Part shown: piece by piece, positions 6,650-12,055 of the stretch
Layout: every line of letters begins with the position of its first letter
Position numbering within the stretch: position 1 is the first letter of the stretch
Source: Actinomycetota bacterium
GTDB lineage: Bacteria > Actinomycetota > Thermoleophilia > Solirubrobacterales > Solirubrobacteraceae
Assembly: GCA_009699915.1 (NCBI GenBank)
Contig: WLNG01000020.1
Span: forward strand, 1-12,055
Direction of reading: 5' to 3'
Length of the DNA: 12,055 nucleotides
Made by a program: the position numbers and the translations under genes
Notes under the pieces: generated by a model
The model's input: only the letters and a program-made list of their open reading frames with translations
What the model was told of the DNA's origin: nothing
Databases searched by the model: none

Positions 6650-7081
6650 TCAGGGAAGCAGCAGGTCGTTCTGCGATGAGGCGCGCTCGGGCCCGACGAG
6701 CAGCTCGGCCGGCGCCGCGGCGTCTCCGGCGAGTCGGAGCCGATAGCGGCCCGGGGCCACCGCGGTCTGGAGTGTCGCGGTGCGTTCCGGCTCAATCATC
6801 CCGGTCGAACGCGTCCCCTGGATGCTGCCGGATGCAACGTCCGCGACCCCGGTCGCGACGAGTGTCGCGTGCTGGGGCATGCCGGAGAGGTTCGCGACGA
6901 CGATTCTGATTGGTCCCGCCCCGATGCTCGCCGGTGAGAGCGTCACACCCTTCGGGGTGATCGACGCGGACAGGACGATGGGGGAGGGCGGACGCAGCTG
7001 ATTCGCTCTTGGCCCGGACGAGCCGCATCCTGCGACTGCCAAGACGATCGCCGCGGCGACGGCCGGTCCGAGCGGACGCAC
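6650..7081 (-). CDS. Small secreted lipoprotein, possible cupredoxin-like fold
   Basis: A GTG at 7081 opens 143 codons. The N-terminus is a lipoprotein signal peptide: a short charged start, the hydrophobic stretch AVAAAIVLAV, and the lipobox VAGC with the lipidated Cys at residue 19, then GSSGPRANQ. The mature domain (about residues 33-133) reads as alternating beta strands: IVLSASITPKGVTLSP, GPIRIVVANLSGMPQHATLV, an extended turn, then TGMIEPERTATLQTAVAPGRYRLRLAG and AELLVGP. This layout resembles cupredoxin-like secreted domains, in which the phrase 'peg-rtATL...vapGrYrL' is common, but the copper-binding Cys-His-Met set is not complete, so metal binding is not claimed. It lies 17 bp after the 67-residue helical gene, with which it is probably co-transcribed, and 75 bp before ccr. 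Function unknown. Confidence 0.75.
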   Translation of the reverse strand: MRPLGPAVAAAIVLAVAGCGSSGPRANQLRPPSPIVLSASITPKGVTLSPASIGAGPIRIVVANLSGMPQHATLVATGVADVASGSIQGTRSTGMIEPERTATLQTAVAPGRYRLRLAGDAAAPAELLVGPERASSQNDLLLP

Positions 7082-7098
7082 GTCCCGCCGCCGCTTGG

Positions 7099-7302
7099 TC
7101 AGGCGCCCTGAGCGCCCGCGCCGACCAGCTCGTCCCGCCCTGCGGCGGCGTCGGCGAGCTCAGCCTGCAGGCGATCCCAGGCGTCGTTCTCGGCCTCGAC
7201 GTATGCAGCGCCGGAAAGATCGCGCAGTTCTTCGGCGTAGCGCTGCCACGCCTCGCGGGTGCGCTGCTCGGCCTCGGTGTCGTTCGGTGCAACGATGCTC
7301 AC
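7099..7302 (-). CDS. 67-aa helical/coiled-coil hypothetical protein
   Basis: A GTG at 7302 starts a 67-codon frame ending in TGA at 7101-7099. It is preceded by a strong Shine-Dalgarno, AGGAGGT at 7318-7312, 9 nt from the start codon, which is the best ribosome-binding site in the window. The product has no signal peptide and is rich in Glu, Ala, Arg and Asp. From about residue 8 to 58 it is one long predicted helix (TEAEQRTREAWQRYAEELRDL, then VEAENDAWDRLQAELADAAAG), with hydrophobic residues spaced as in a short coiled coil or helical hairpin, and a flexible end VGAGAQGA. I do not recognise a family. The lipoprotein gene follows 17 bp later, and ccr after that, so this may be the first gene of the unit. 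Confidence 0.65.
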   Translation of the reverse strand: MSIVAPNDTEAEQRTREAWQRYAEELRDLSGAAYVEAENDAWDRLQAELADAAAGRDELVGAGAQGA

Positions 7303-7311
7303 GACGGTTCG

Positions 7312-7339
7312 ACCTCCTCGTGCGGTTCAGGGATATATA
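7312..7339 (-). promoter_or_regulatory. Promoter -10 box and Shine-Dalgarno of the 67-aa protein gene
   Basis: On the minus strand TATATAT at 7339-7333 is an AT island in GC-rich DNA and a good -10 candidate. A start of transcription some 7 nt later would leave a leader of roughly 24 nt containing AGGAGGT (7318-7312) before the GTG at 7302. There is no clear -35. This is the only conventional leadered arrangement seen here, in contrast to the leaderless genes around it. Confidence 0.5.
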
Positions 7340-7378
7340 CCCGTCCTGGCGGCGGCTCTGCGCCAGGCCGCTCGCAAG

Positions 7379-7401
7379 CGCTCATGCATGCCGTCTGAGC
7401 G
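7379..7401 (+). repeat. Imperfect stem-loop in the 118-bp divergent intergenic region
   Basis: CGCTCA (7379-7384) and TGAGCG (7396-7401) form a 6-bp inverted repeat with an 11-nt loop. It is placed just upstream of the ATG at 7421 and could be an operator or chance. A TACATA (7408-7413) 7 nt before that ATG is a possible -10 box, overlapping a short palindrome ACATATGT (7409-7416). Confidence 0.25.
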
Positions 7402-7420
7402 GGGGCGTACATATGTTCGT

Positions 7421-9106
7421 ATGGGGCCCGCGGATACGTTGCGCACAGCTGAGTTTCTCGTCGTCGACACCGAGACGAATGGTCTCTCCGGCGAGGCCTG
7501 CGAGTTGACCGAGGTCGGCGCGGTTCTGGTCGGGGGCGGTGATCTGCATGACCGCTGGGAGGCGCTCGTCCCGGTGCGCCGTCCGCTGTCGCGGCGCATC
7601 CAGGCCTACACCGGGATCACCCAGGAGATGGTCGACGAGGCACCGCCCGCCCCGGTCACGCTGCCGCAGCTCGCCGCGTTGCTGCGCGGCCGCGTGATGG
7701 TCGCGCACAGCGCGTCGTTCGACCGCCGCGTCCTGCAGCAGGCGTTCCGCCGCGCGGGCGTGCCGTGGCCCGACCCGCCGGTGCTCTGCACGGTCGCGAT
7801 GGCGCGCAGGCTGCACCCGCTCGCACGCCAGCGGCGCCTGGCGCTGCTCGCGGTATCGCTCGGGATTGAGGTCGAGGTGACGCACCGCGCGCTCGCCGAT
7901 GCCGAGACCTGCGCACGGATCTTCTGCGCCCTCTTCCCGCGGCTCTGCGCGAACGCCATCACGGTCGCCGATGCGCAGGCGCTGCTCGGTCCCGTCCGTC
8001 CGCCGCGCCGCCGCAACGCCGGCGCGACCGATGGGGGCGCGCTGCCCGCGGGTGCGCGCCGACGCCTGCCCGACCTCGGCGGCGTCACCGACGACCCCGG
8101 GGTGTACGTCGTGCGCAACGACGCGGGGCAGGTGCTCTACGTCGGGAAGTCGGTACGGGTTCGCACGCGGGTGCGGGCCCACTTCGCAGCCTCGTCGCCA
8201 TCGACGGCGTGGACCGCCCGGGCGGAGACGGTGGAGCATCACCGCACGATCTCCGAGCTCGGGGCGCTGCTCCTCGAGCAGCGGCTCGTCGACGAGCTGC
8301 GCCCGCCCGGGAACGCGCTCCTGAAAGAGGTCGACGAGTGGGTCTGGCTGCGCTGCCGACTGGACATCCCCTTCCCGGTCCTGGAGGTCGCGCGTGAGCC
8401 CGCGAGCGGCCTCGCGGTGAACGTCGGCCCGCTGCGCGGCCGTGCCGCCGCGACCGAGCTGGCCGAGCAGTTGACCTCGCTCTTCGGTCTGCGACGCTGC
8501 GCACGCAGGCTCGTCCAGCGTGATCACCCGTCCGCCTATGGGCAGATGGGGCGCTGTCTCTCGCCGTGCCTGGGCGATCTCGACCCGAACCTCTACCGCC
8601 GCCGGCTCGACGAGGCGCTCGCGGTTCTCACGGCCCGCAATCCGCGCCGAGCGATCCTCGCTCACCTGGACGGGCAACTCGCCGTCGCCGTCGCCGAGGC
8701 GCAGTTCGAGCGCGCGATCTGGCTCACTCGCCGCCGCGAACGGCTCGCCGTGCTGCTCGGACGCGTGGGCCCGGGGCTGGCGCGGGCATCTGAGCGGCCC
8801 GAGCTGCTGCTGGTCGATGGTCCCGATGGCGATGCATGGGAGGTCTTCTGGCTCGTCGGCGGACGGGTCGCCGACTGGGGGGCACTGCCGTCGCTGGACG
8901 AGCTCCAGGCCCGGACCGCAGCGGCGCTCCGCGGTCCGAAGGAGCCGCTGCGCTCAGTGGAGATCGCAACGGCGCGCACCGCCGCGGCGTGGGTCGCCGC
9001 CAACGAGCCGTACGCGCTCGCGCTCGATCCCACACCCAGCCGCACTCGCCTTGAGCGCTTCGTGCGCGCGTGCGGCGCGGAGGTCCGGTCGCTGCTGGCC
9101 GCCTAG
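7421..9106 (+). CDS. DEDDh exonuclease / GIY-YIG (UvrC-like) fusion protein
   Basis: This 561-residue protein joins two nuclease modules. An N-terminal DnaQ-like 3'-5' exonuclease has all five DEDDh residues: VVDTETNG (D16, E18), AHSASFD (D101) and THRALADAE (H155, D160). After a linker (about 190-220) comes a UvrC-type GIY-YIG nuclease with GVYVV (227-231), YVGKS (240-244), R246/R250, H254, E286 and N298. A UvrC-like Cys segment follows (360-383), then a UVR-like helix pair (about 405-445: LDGQLAVAVAEAQFERAIWLTRRRERLA) and a C-terminal region of about 115 residues. The architecture matches the actinobacterial 'DEDD exonuclease/UvrC-like' family (the M. tuberculosis Rv2191 type), thought to act in DNA repair. 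The start at 7421 is chosen because the exonuclease begins 10 residues later; in-frame codons back to 7259 would add unrelated sequence and run into the divergent gene. In the Cys segment, Ser371 replaces one of the four UvrC cluster cysteines. Confidence 0.9.
   Translation: MGPADTLRTAEFLVVDTETNGLSGEACELTEVGAVLVGGGDLHDRWEALVPVRRPLSRRIQAYTGITQEMVDEAPPAPVTLPQLAALLRGRVMVAHSASFDRRVLQQAFRRAGVPWPDPPVLCTVAMARRLHPLARQRRLALLAVSLGIEVEVTHRALADAETCARIFCALFPRLCANAITVADAQALLGPVRPPRRRNAGATDGGALPAGARRRLPDLGGVTDDPGVYVVRNDAGQVLYVGKSVRVRTRVRAHFAASSPSTAWTARAETVEHHRTISELGALLLEQRLVDELRPPGNALLKEVDEWVWLRCRLDIPFPVLEVAREPASGLAVNVGPLRGRAAATELAEQLTSLFGLRRCARRLVQRDHPSAYGQMGRCLSPCLGDLDPNLYRRRLDEALAVLTARNPRRAILAHLDGQLAVAVAEAQFERAIWLTRRRERLAVLLGRVGPGLARASERPELLLVDGPDGDAWEVFWLVGGRVADWGALPSLDELQARTAAALRGPKEPLRSVEIATARTAAAWVAANEPYALALDPTPSRTRLERFVRACGAEVRSLLAA
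9103..9106. other. Overlapping stop codons of convergent genes in a CTAG palindrome
   Basis: The plus-strand gene ends with TAG at 9104-9106, and the minus-strand gene ends with TAG read from 9105-9103. The four bases CTAG therefore terminate both genes. No terminator can fit between them, so the transcripts must overlap at their 3' ends or end inside the other gene. Confidence 0.95.
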
Positions 9107-10014
9107 AACGGCAGCGTGACGACCTCGGCGGTCGCGGGCCCGTCCCCGAGGGTCACAACCGATCCCGGCTCGGCCTCGCGCCGCAGGAGCGCCAGGCCGA
9201 TCGGCCCGAACTGTCCCGAGACTCCCGAGCTGGTCAGGTGCCCGATCTCGCGATCTTCGAGGTGCAGCGTGGTGCCTACGGGGCAGGGAGCGGAGAGGCG
9301 CAGCCCGCGCAGGTGACGATTCGGCCGCCCCTTGTAGTGCAGACGGGCGACGGTCTCCTGCCCGATGTAACAGCCCTTCGTGAAGCTCACGGCGCGCTCA
9401 TTGAGCCCCGCCTCCTGCGGGATGACGCCCGTCTCGATGTCGACGCCGAAGCGCGGCCGCCCGCGCTCGATGCGCAGGAGTTCTAGCGATTCCTCGCCCG
9501 CCGGAACACCACCGGCGGCCTCCAGTGCGGTGGTGACCGCAGCGGTCTCAGCGGCGTCGCAGAGCACGTCGACCCCGACGTCCGTGGCGATCAGGCGCAC
9601 CGGCAGCCCGCCGACGGTCGTGGCCAGGTGCGCGTGCTCCTCATCCGGCAGATCCTCTGCGCCGGCGATCGCGCGGCTGCCGGGCCCTGCGAGGCGCAGG
9701 AGGCCGCATTCGAGTGTGCGCTTTCCAAGCTGCGCGTCGTATCCGAGCAGACCCCTGCGCAGGACATCGAAGACGTCTTGAAGCGCCACGCGTTCGGTGT
9801 CGAGCAGCAGGCCGTCCGCTGTGCGCAGGACCCGCAGGTCTCCGAGCATCCCGCCCTTTCCGGTGAGGACTGCGGCGTAGAGGCCGCTTCCGGGGGAGAG
9901 CGCCTCGACGTCGTTGGTGACGACGGCGTTCAGCGCGGCGACGGCGCCATCGCCGGAGAGGGCGAGCTTGCCGCGGTCGCTGCAGTCGACGACGATCGGC
10001 CAGCCGGTCTCCAT
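9103..10014 (-). CDS. ygfZ: YgfZ/GcvT-domain folate-binding protein
   Basis: This 303-residue protein belongs to the YgfZ/IBA57 branch of the GcvT fold, which uses tetrahydrofolate and helps in synthesis or repair of certain iron-sulfur enzymes. The diagnostic motif KGCYIGQE (213-220, with the conserved Cys215) is followed by TVARLHYKG. The N-terminal half has VVTNDVEALSPGSGLYAAVLTGKGGMLGDLRVL (31-63), as in other YgfZ proteins, and the C-terminal barrel runs from about 230 to the end (AEVVTLPF). The ATG at 10014 is preferred because TATCCT stands 8 nt upstream, suggesting a leaderless transcript. An ATG at 10050 would add 12 residues and place the start inside the mntR palindrome. The stop codon overlaps that of the convergent exonuclease gene within CTAG. 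It diverges from mntR over 51 bp. Confidence 0.88.
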   Translation of the reverse strand: METGWPIVVDCSDRGKLALSGDGAVAALNAVVTNDVEALSPGSGLYAAVLTGKGGMLGDLRVLRTADGLLLDTERVALQDVFDVLRRGLLGYDAQLGKRTLECGLLRLAGPGSRAIAGAEDLPDEEHAHLATTVGGLPVRLIATDVGVDVLCDAAETAAVTTALEAAGGVPAGEESLELLRIERGRPRFGVDIETGVIPQEAGLNERAVSFTKGCYIGQETVARLHYKGRPNRHLRGLRLSAPCPVGTTLHLEDREIGHLTSSGVSGQFGPIGLALLRREAEPGSVVTLGDGPATAEVVTLPF

Positions 10015-10022
10015 CGCGATCG

Positions 10023-10028
10023 AGGATA
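10023..10028 (-). promoter_or_regulatory. Putative leaderless -10 box of ygfZ
   Basis: TATCCT on the minus strand is followed by 8 nt (CGATCGCG) and the ATG at 10014. No Shine-Dalgarno is visible. The palindrome at 10040-10059 would lie in or next to the -35 region of this promoter, so the same regulator might influence ygfZ. Confidence 0.4.
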
Positions 10029-10039
10029 GGAGGCCGGTA

Positions 10040-10059
10040 AATTTTGGCATGCCATAATT
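10040..10059. promoter_or_regulatory. 20-bp palindromic operator candidate for the DtxR-type regulator
   Basis: AATTTTGGCATGCCATAATT is an inverted repeat with 9 of 10 positions matching between half-sites (AATTTTGGCA against AATTATGGCA), with a perfect core TGGCATGCCA at 10045-10054. It is one of the most AT-rich patches in the window. Its right half covers the predicted -10 box of mntR, so bound protein would block transcription. Two-fold symmetric sites of about 20 bp are usual for DtxR/MntR dimers, and the first downstream gene is such a regulator, so autoregulation of mntR-mntH by Mn(II)-MntR is the natural reading (inference). Confidence 0.65.
10053..10058 (+). promoter_or_regulatory. 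Putative -10 box of the mntR-mntH operon
   Basis: CATAAT (5 of 6 matches to TATAAT) is followed by 7 nt (TCGGCCC) and the ATG at 10066. No Shine-Dalgarno is present, so the transcript is probably leaderless. The box lies inside the right half of the palindrome at 10040-10059. Confidence 0.5.
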
Positions 10060-10065
10060 CGGCCC

Positions 10066-10743
10066 ATGCGCGCCTCTGGCTCACCGCGCCCCTCGGCGGC
10101 CGTCGAGGACTACGCGAAGGCGATCTACGCGCTCGAGGGCCGCGGTCACGGCGCCGTGACGACGAACGCGCTCGCCGAGCGTCTGGGCGTGACTCCCGGT
10201 TCGGCATCGGCGATGGTGCGCCGGATGGCCCAGTCCGGGCTCGTCACGCACGAGCCCTATCGCGGCGTCGTGCTCACCGATGCCGGCCGCGATGTCGCCC
10301 TCGAGGTGCTCCGACATCACCGTCTGCTGGAGCTCTTCCTCACGGAACTCGGAGTTCCGTGGGACTCGGTGCACGATGAGGCGGAGGTGCTCGAGCACCA
10401 TCTCTCTGAGGAGCTCGAGGCACTGATCGCCGCCCGCCTCGGGGATCCAACGCACGACCCTCACGGAGACCCGATCCCCACCGCCGATCTGCGCATCGAC
10501 GAGGGGCGCACGGTTGCGCTCGACGGGCTCGCTGTCGGTGCGCGCGGCGTCTTCGTGCGGGTCTCCGATTCCAACCCCGAGCTGCTGCGCTTCCTGGGCG
10601 AGCGCCGCATCGCCCCGGGCGACGCGCTCGAGATCGTTGAGCGCCGGGCTCCCGGCGACCCCGTCGTGATCCGGGTCCCGTCGGGCACGCACGCACTCGA
10701 CGGCGAGGTCGCGCGGGCGATGCGCGTGGAGCTCGGACCGTGA
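10066..10743 (+). CDS. mntR: DtxR-family metalloregulator, manganese type (MntR-like)
   Basis: This 225-residue regulator has three parts. The winged helix-turn-helix is at about 12-75 (VEDYAKAIYALE, then LAERLGVTPGSASAMVRRMAQSGLVTHEPYRGVVLT). The dimerisation/metal-binding helices (80-125) contain VLRHHRLLELFL and SVHDEAEVLEHHLSEELE. A FeoA/SH3-like C-terminal domain spans about 145-225. Candidate ligands by alignment are D15, H85, E107, E110 and H111. Position 107 is Glu as in Bacillus MntR (E99) rather than Cys as in iron-type DtxR (C102), and D15 matches MntR D8; both argue for Mn(II) sensing. MntR Glu11 corresponds to Lys18 here, so one site may differ. The stop overlaps the GTG of the NRAMP gene by 4 bases, which makes transport the evident target. 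Iron sensing (IdeR-like) is the alternative. Confidence 0.88.
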   Translation: MRASGSPRPSAAVEDYAKAIYALEGRGHGAVTTNALAERLGVTPGSASAMVRRMAQSGLVTHEPYRGVVLTDAGRDVALEVLRHHRLLELFLTELGVPWDSVHDEAEVLEHHLSEELEALIAARLGDPTHDPHGDPIPTADLRIDEGRTVALDGLAVGARGVFVRVSDSNPELLRFLGERRIAPGDALEIVERRAPGDPVVIRVPSGTHALDGEVARAMRVELGP

Positions 10744-12055
10744 CCGCGGCACCGGGCGACGCCGGCCAAGGCGCGATTCCGCCCGGGCTCAATCCCGAGA
10801 CCGCCCTCCAGCCCGGACCGAGCGATCTCGAGCGCCTGCGGCGTAGTGGCCGGATGCGCCTCACGCTGGCAGCGCTCGGCCCGGCGTTCGTCGCGAGCGT
10901 CGCCTACGTGGACCCCGGCAACTTCGCGACGAACATCAGCGCGGGCGCCCGCTACGGGTACCTGCTGCTCTGGGTCATCGTCGCCGCGAACCTCATGGCG
11001 ATGCTCGTCCAGAACCTCTCGGCCAAGATCGGCATCGCGACCGGCCGCAACCTCGCCGAGCTCTGCCGCGAGCACTTCCCCCGGGGCGTGACGATCGGCC
11101 TCTGGCTTCAGGCCGAGTTCGTCGTGATGGCGACCGACCTCGCGGAGTTCGTCGGCGCAGCGATCGCCCTCAACCTGATCTTCGGGATCGCGCCGTTCCC
11201 GGCGGGGATCATCACCGCGCTTGTCTCGCTCGCGATCCTCGGTCTGCAGCGCCGGGGTCATCGCCGCTTCGAGATCGCGATCGCGTTCCTGCTCGGAATC
11301 ATCTTGCTCGGATTCCTCTACGACACACTGCGGATCGGGTTCGATGCCGGCTCGGCCGCCGCCGGGCTCGCGCCCTCGCTGGACGGCTCGGGCAGCGTGC
11401 TGCTGGCCGTCGCGATCCTCGGCGCGACCGTCATGCCGCACGCGATCTACCTGCACTCGGCGCTGACGCAGGACCGCATCCGTCCCCGCGACGACCAAGA
11501 GCGCCGGTTCCTCCTGCGCTTCCAGCGCACCGATGTGACGATCGCCATGGGCATCGCCGGCCTGGTGAACATGTCGATGCTGGTGATCGCGGCCTCGCTC
11601 TTCTTCGGAGCCGGGCTCCCGGGCGTCGACACGATCCAGGGGGCGCACCACGGATTCGAGGTGCTGGTCGGCTCCGAGGCCGCTTTCGCTTTCGCCTTCG
11701 CGCTGCTCGCCTCGGGCATCGCCTCCTCGAGCGTCGGGACCTACGCCGGCCAGATCGTGATGCAGGGATTCACCGGGCGCAGGATCCCGCTGCTCCTCCG
11801 CCGCCTCGTGACGATGGCGCCCGCGCTGGTGGTGCTCGCGATCGGCATCGAGCCCACCGACGCGCTCGTCATCAGCCAGGTCGTGCTGTCGTTTGGCATC
11901 CCCTTCGCGCTGATCCCGCTCGTCCTGCTCACCCGTCGCGCGGATGTCATGGGACCGCTCGTGAACCGCCTGGTGACCTCGGTCGTCGCCGCGCTGGTCG
12001 CCGCGATCGTGATCGCGCTGAATCTGCTGCTCGTCGGTCAGCTGATCTTCGGGTG
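10740..12055 (+). CDS. mntH: NRAMP-family Mn(II)/divalent metal transporter, 3' end at window edge
   Basis: GTG at 10740 overlaps the mntR stop (GTGA) and opens 438 codons that run to the window end. The last two bases are TG, so a stop could follow at once; 438 residues is already the usual NRAMP length. After a Pro/Gly-rich cytoplasmic tail of about 38 residues come the conserved transport motifs: first helix VAYVDPGNFATN (D58 and N61, metal ligands) and sixth helix ATVMPHAIYLHS (A229 and M232, ligands, with H234). The Met in the sixth helix favours soft transition metals (Mn, Fe) over the Mg/Al-type relatives that lack it. About ten to eleven hydrophobic segments are visible. It is a proton-coupled importer in the cytoplasmic membrane, and coupling to an Mn-type regulator supports manganese uptake. 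An internal ATG at 10854 (RMRLTL) would shorten the tail but lose the coupled start. Confidence 0.93.
   Translation, partial: MTAAPGDAGQGAIPPGLNPETALQPGPSDLERLRRSGRMRLTLAALGPAFVASVAYVDPGNFATNISAGARYGYLLLWVIVAANLMAMLVQNLSAKIGIATGRNLAELCREHFPRGVTIGLWLQAEFVVMATDLAEFVGAAIALNLIFGIAPFPAGIITALVSLAILGLQRRGHRRFEIAIAFLLGIILLGFLYDTLRIGFDAGSAAAGLAPSLDGSGSVLLAVAILGATVMPHAIYLHSALTQDRIRPRDDQERRFLLRFQRTDVTIAMGIAGLVNMSMLVIAASLFFGAGLPGVDTIQGAHHGFEVLVGSEAAFAFAFALLASGIASSSVGTYAGQIVMQGFTGRRIPLLLRRLVTMAPALVVLAIGIEPTDALVISQVVLSFGIPFALIPLVLLTRRADVMGPLVNRLVTSVVAALVAAIVIALNLLLVGQLIFG

Noticed and set aside
7259..7420. 54-residue N-terminal extension of the exonuclease fusion
   Set aside because: It overlaps the divergent 67-aa gene with its good Shine-Dalgarno, and the extra residues look non-coding; the exonuclease fold begins soon after the ATG at 7421.
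7382..8677. 431-codon minus-strand open frame antisense to the exonuclease fusion
   Set aside because: The composition is that of an antisense shadow (Arg, Ala, Gln, His-rich), it has no motifs, and the opposite strand carries all DEDDh and GIY-YIG residues.
10015..10050. Start of ygfZ at 10050
   Set aside because: It would place the first codons within the mntR palindrome and lacks a better promoter; 10014 has TATCCT at leaderless spacing. Not excluded outright.
10461..11651. 396-codon minus-strand open frame antisense to mntR/mntH
   Set aside because: The frame is low-complexity and charged (many ERD/EQD runs), opposite a clear NRAMP transporter.
1..12055. Mobile element, CRISPR, tRNA or rRNA
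   Set aside because: No transposase or integrase motifs, long terminal repeats, regular direct repeats or tRNA-like clover sequences were seen. Composition is even across the window, giving no sign of recent transfer.

Overview
The window is 12 kb of GC-rich DNA (about 70% G+C by eye), packed with genes and with almost no intergenic space. It reads as chromosomal core or near-core sequence of a high-GC actinobacterium. Pointers are a deazaflavin (F420)-type luciferase-like oxidoreductase, a MeaA/Ecm-type acyl-CoA mutase with a crotonyl-CoA carboxylase/reductase, a DEDDh exonuclease/GIY-YIG fusion of the actinobacterial type, a ClpS adaptor, and many GTG starts and apparently leaderless genes. 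Thermoleophilia/Solirubrobacterales is my best guess; this is an inference from gene content and style. I saw no mobile elements, CRISPR, tRNA or rRNA.

Region 1 (1-3778, minus strand) is one transcription unit read right to left: ethylmalonyl-CoA mutase (ecm/meaA), a MeaB/ArgK-type GTPase, a 53-residue two-helix membrane protein whose start overlaps the GTPase stop, and an F420-type LLM oxidoreductase cut by the window edge. Region 2 (3801-4958, plus) holds a metallo-beta-lactamase-fold hydrolase and clpS. Region 3 (4968-7302, minus) is a second unit: a 67-residue helical protein, a small lipoprotein, crotonyl-CoA carboxylase/reductase (ccr), and a 116-residue probable alpha/beta-barrel protein whose ATG shares a base with the ccr stop. 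Region 4 (7421-9106, plus) is the DEDDh exonuclease/UvrC-like fusion; it converges on a YgfZ/GcvT-type folate-binding protein (9103-10014, minus) with overlapping stop codons. Region 5 (10066-12055, plus) is a manganese-type DtxR regulator (mntR) translationally coupled to an NRAMP transporter (mntH), with a 20-bp palindrome over the predicted promoter.

Ccr and Ecm are consecutive-branch enzymes of the ethylmalonyl-CoA pathway (crotonyl-CoA to ethylmalonyl-CoA to methylsuccinyl-CoA). They lie 1.5 kb apart on the same strand, separated by the oppositely oriented MBL-clpS pair. The MeaB-type GTPase directly after ecm is probably the B12 chaperone of Ecm rather than of a methylmalonyl-CoA mutase. 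The mntR-mntH pair is a self-contained Mn homeostasis operon.

The most striking non-coding signal is repeated use of a TANNNT-like -10 box 6-8 nt before an ATG without a Shine-Dalgarno sequence. The clearest case is the ecm/MBL junction, where two such boxes on opposite strands overlap by 2 bp. I found no obviously new defence or mobile system. The best leads for undescribed biology are the Ccr-coupled 116-residue protein, the MeaB-coupled membrane peptide, the overlapping divergent leaderless promoters, and the mntR palindrome.
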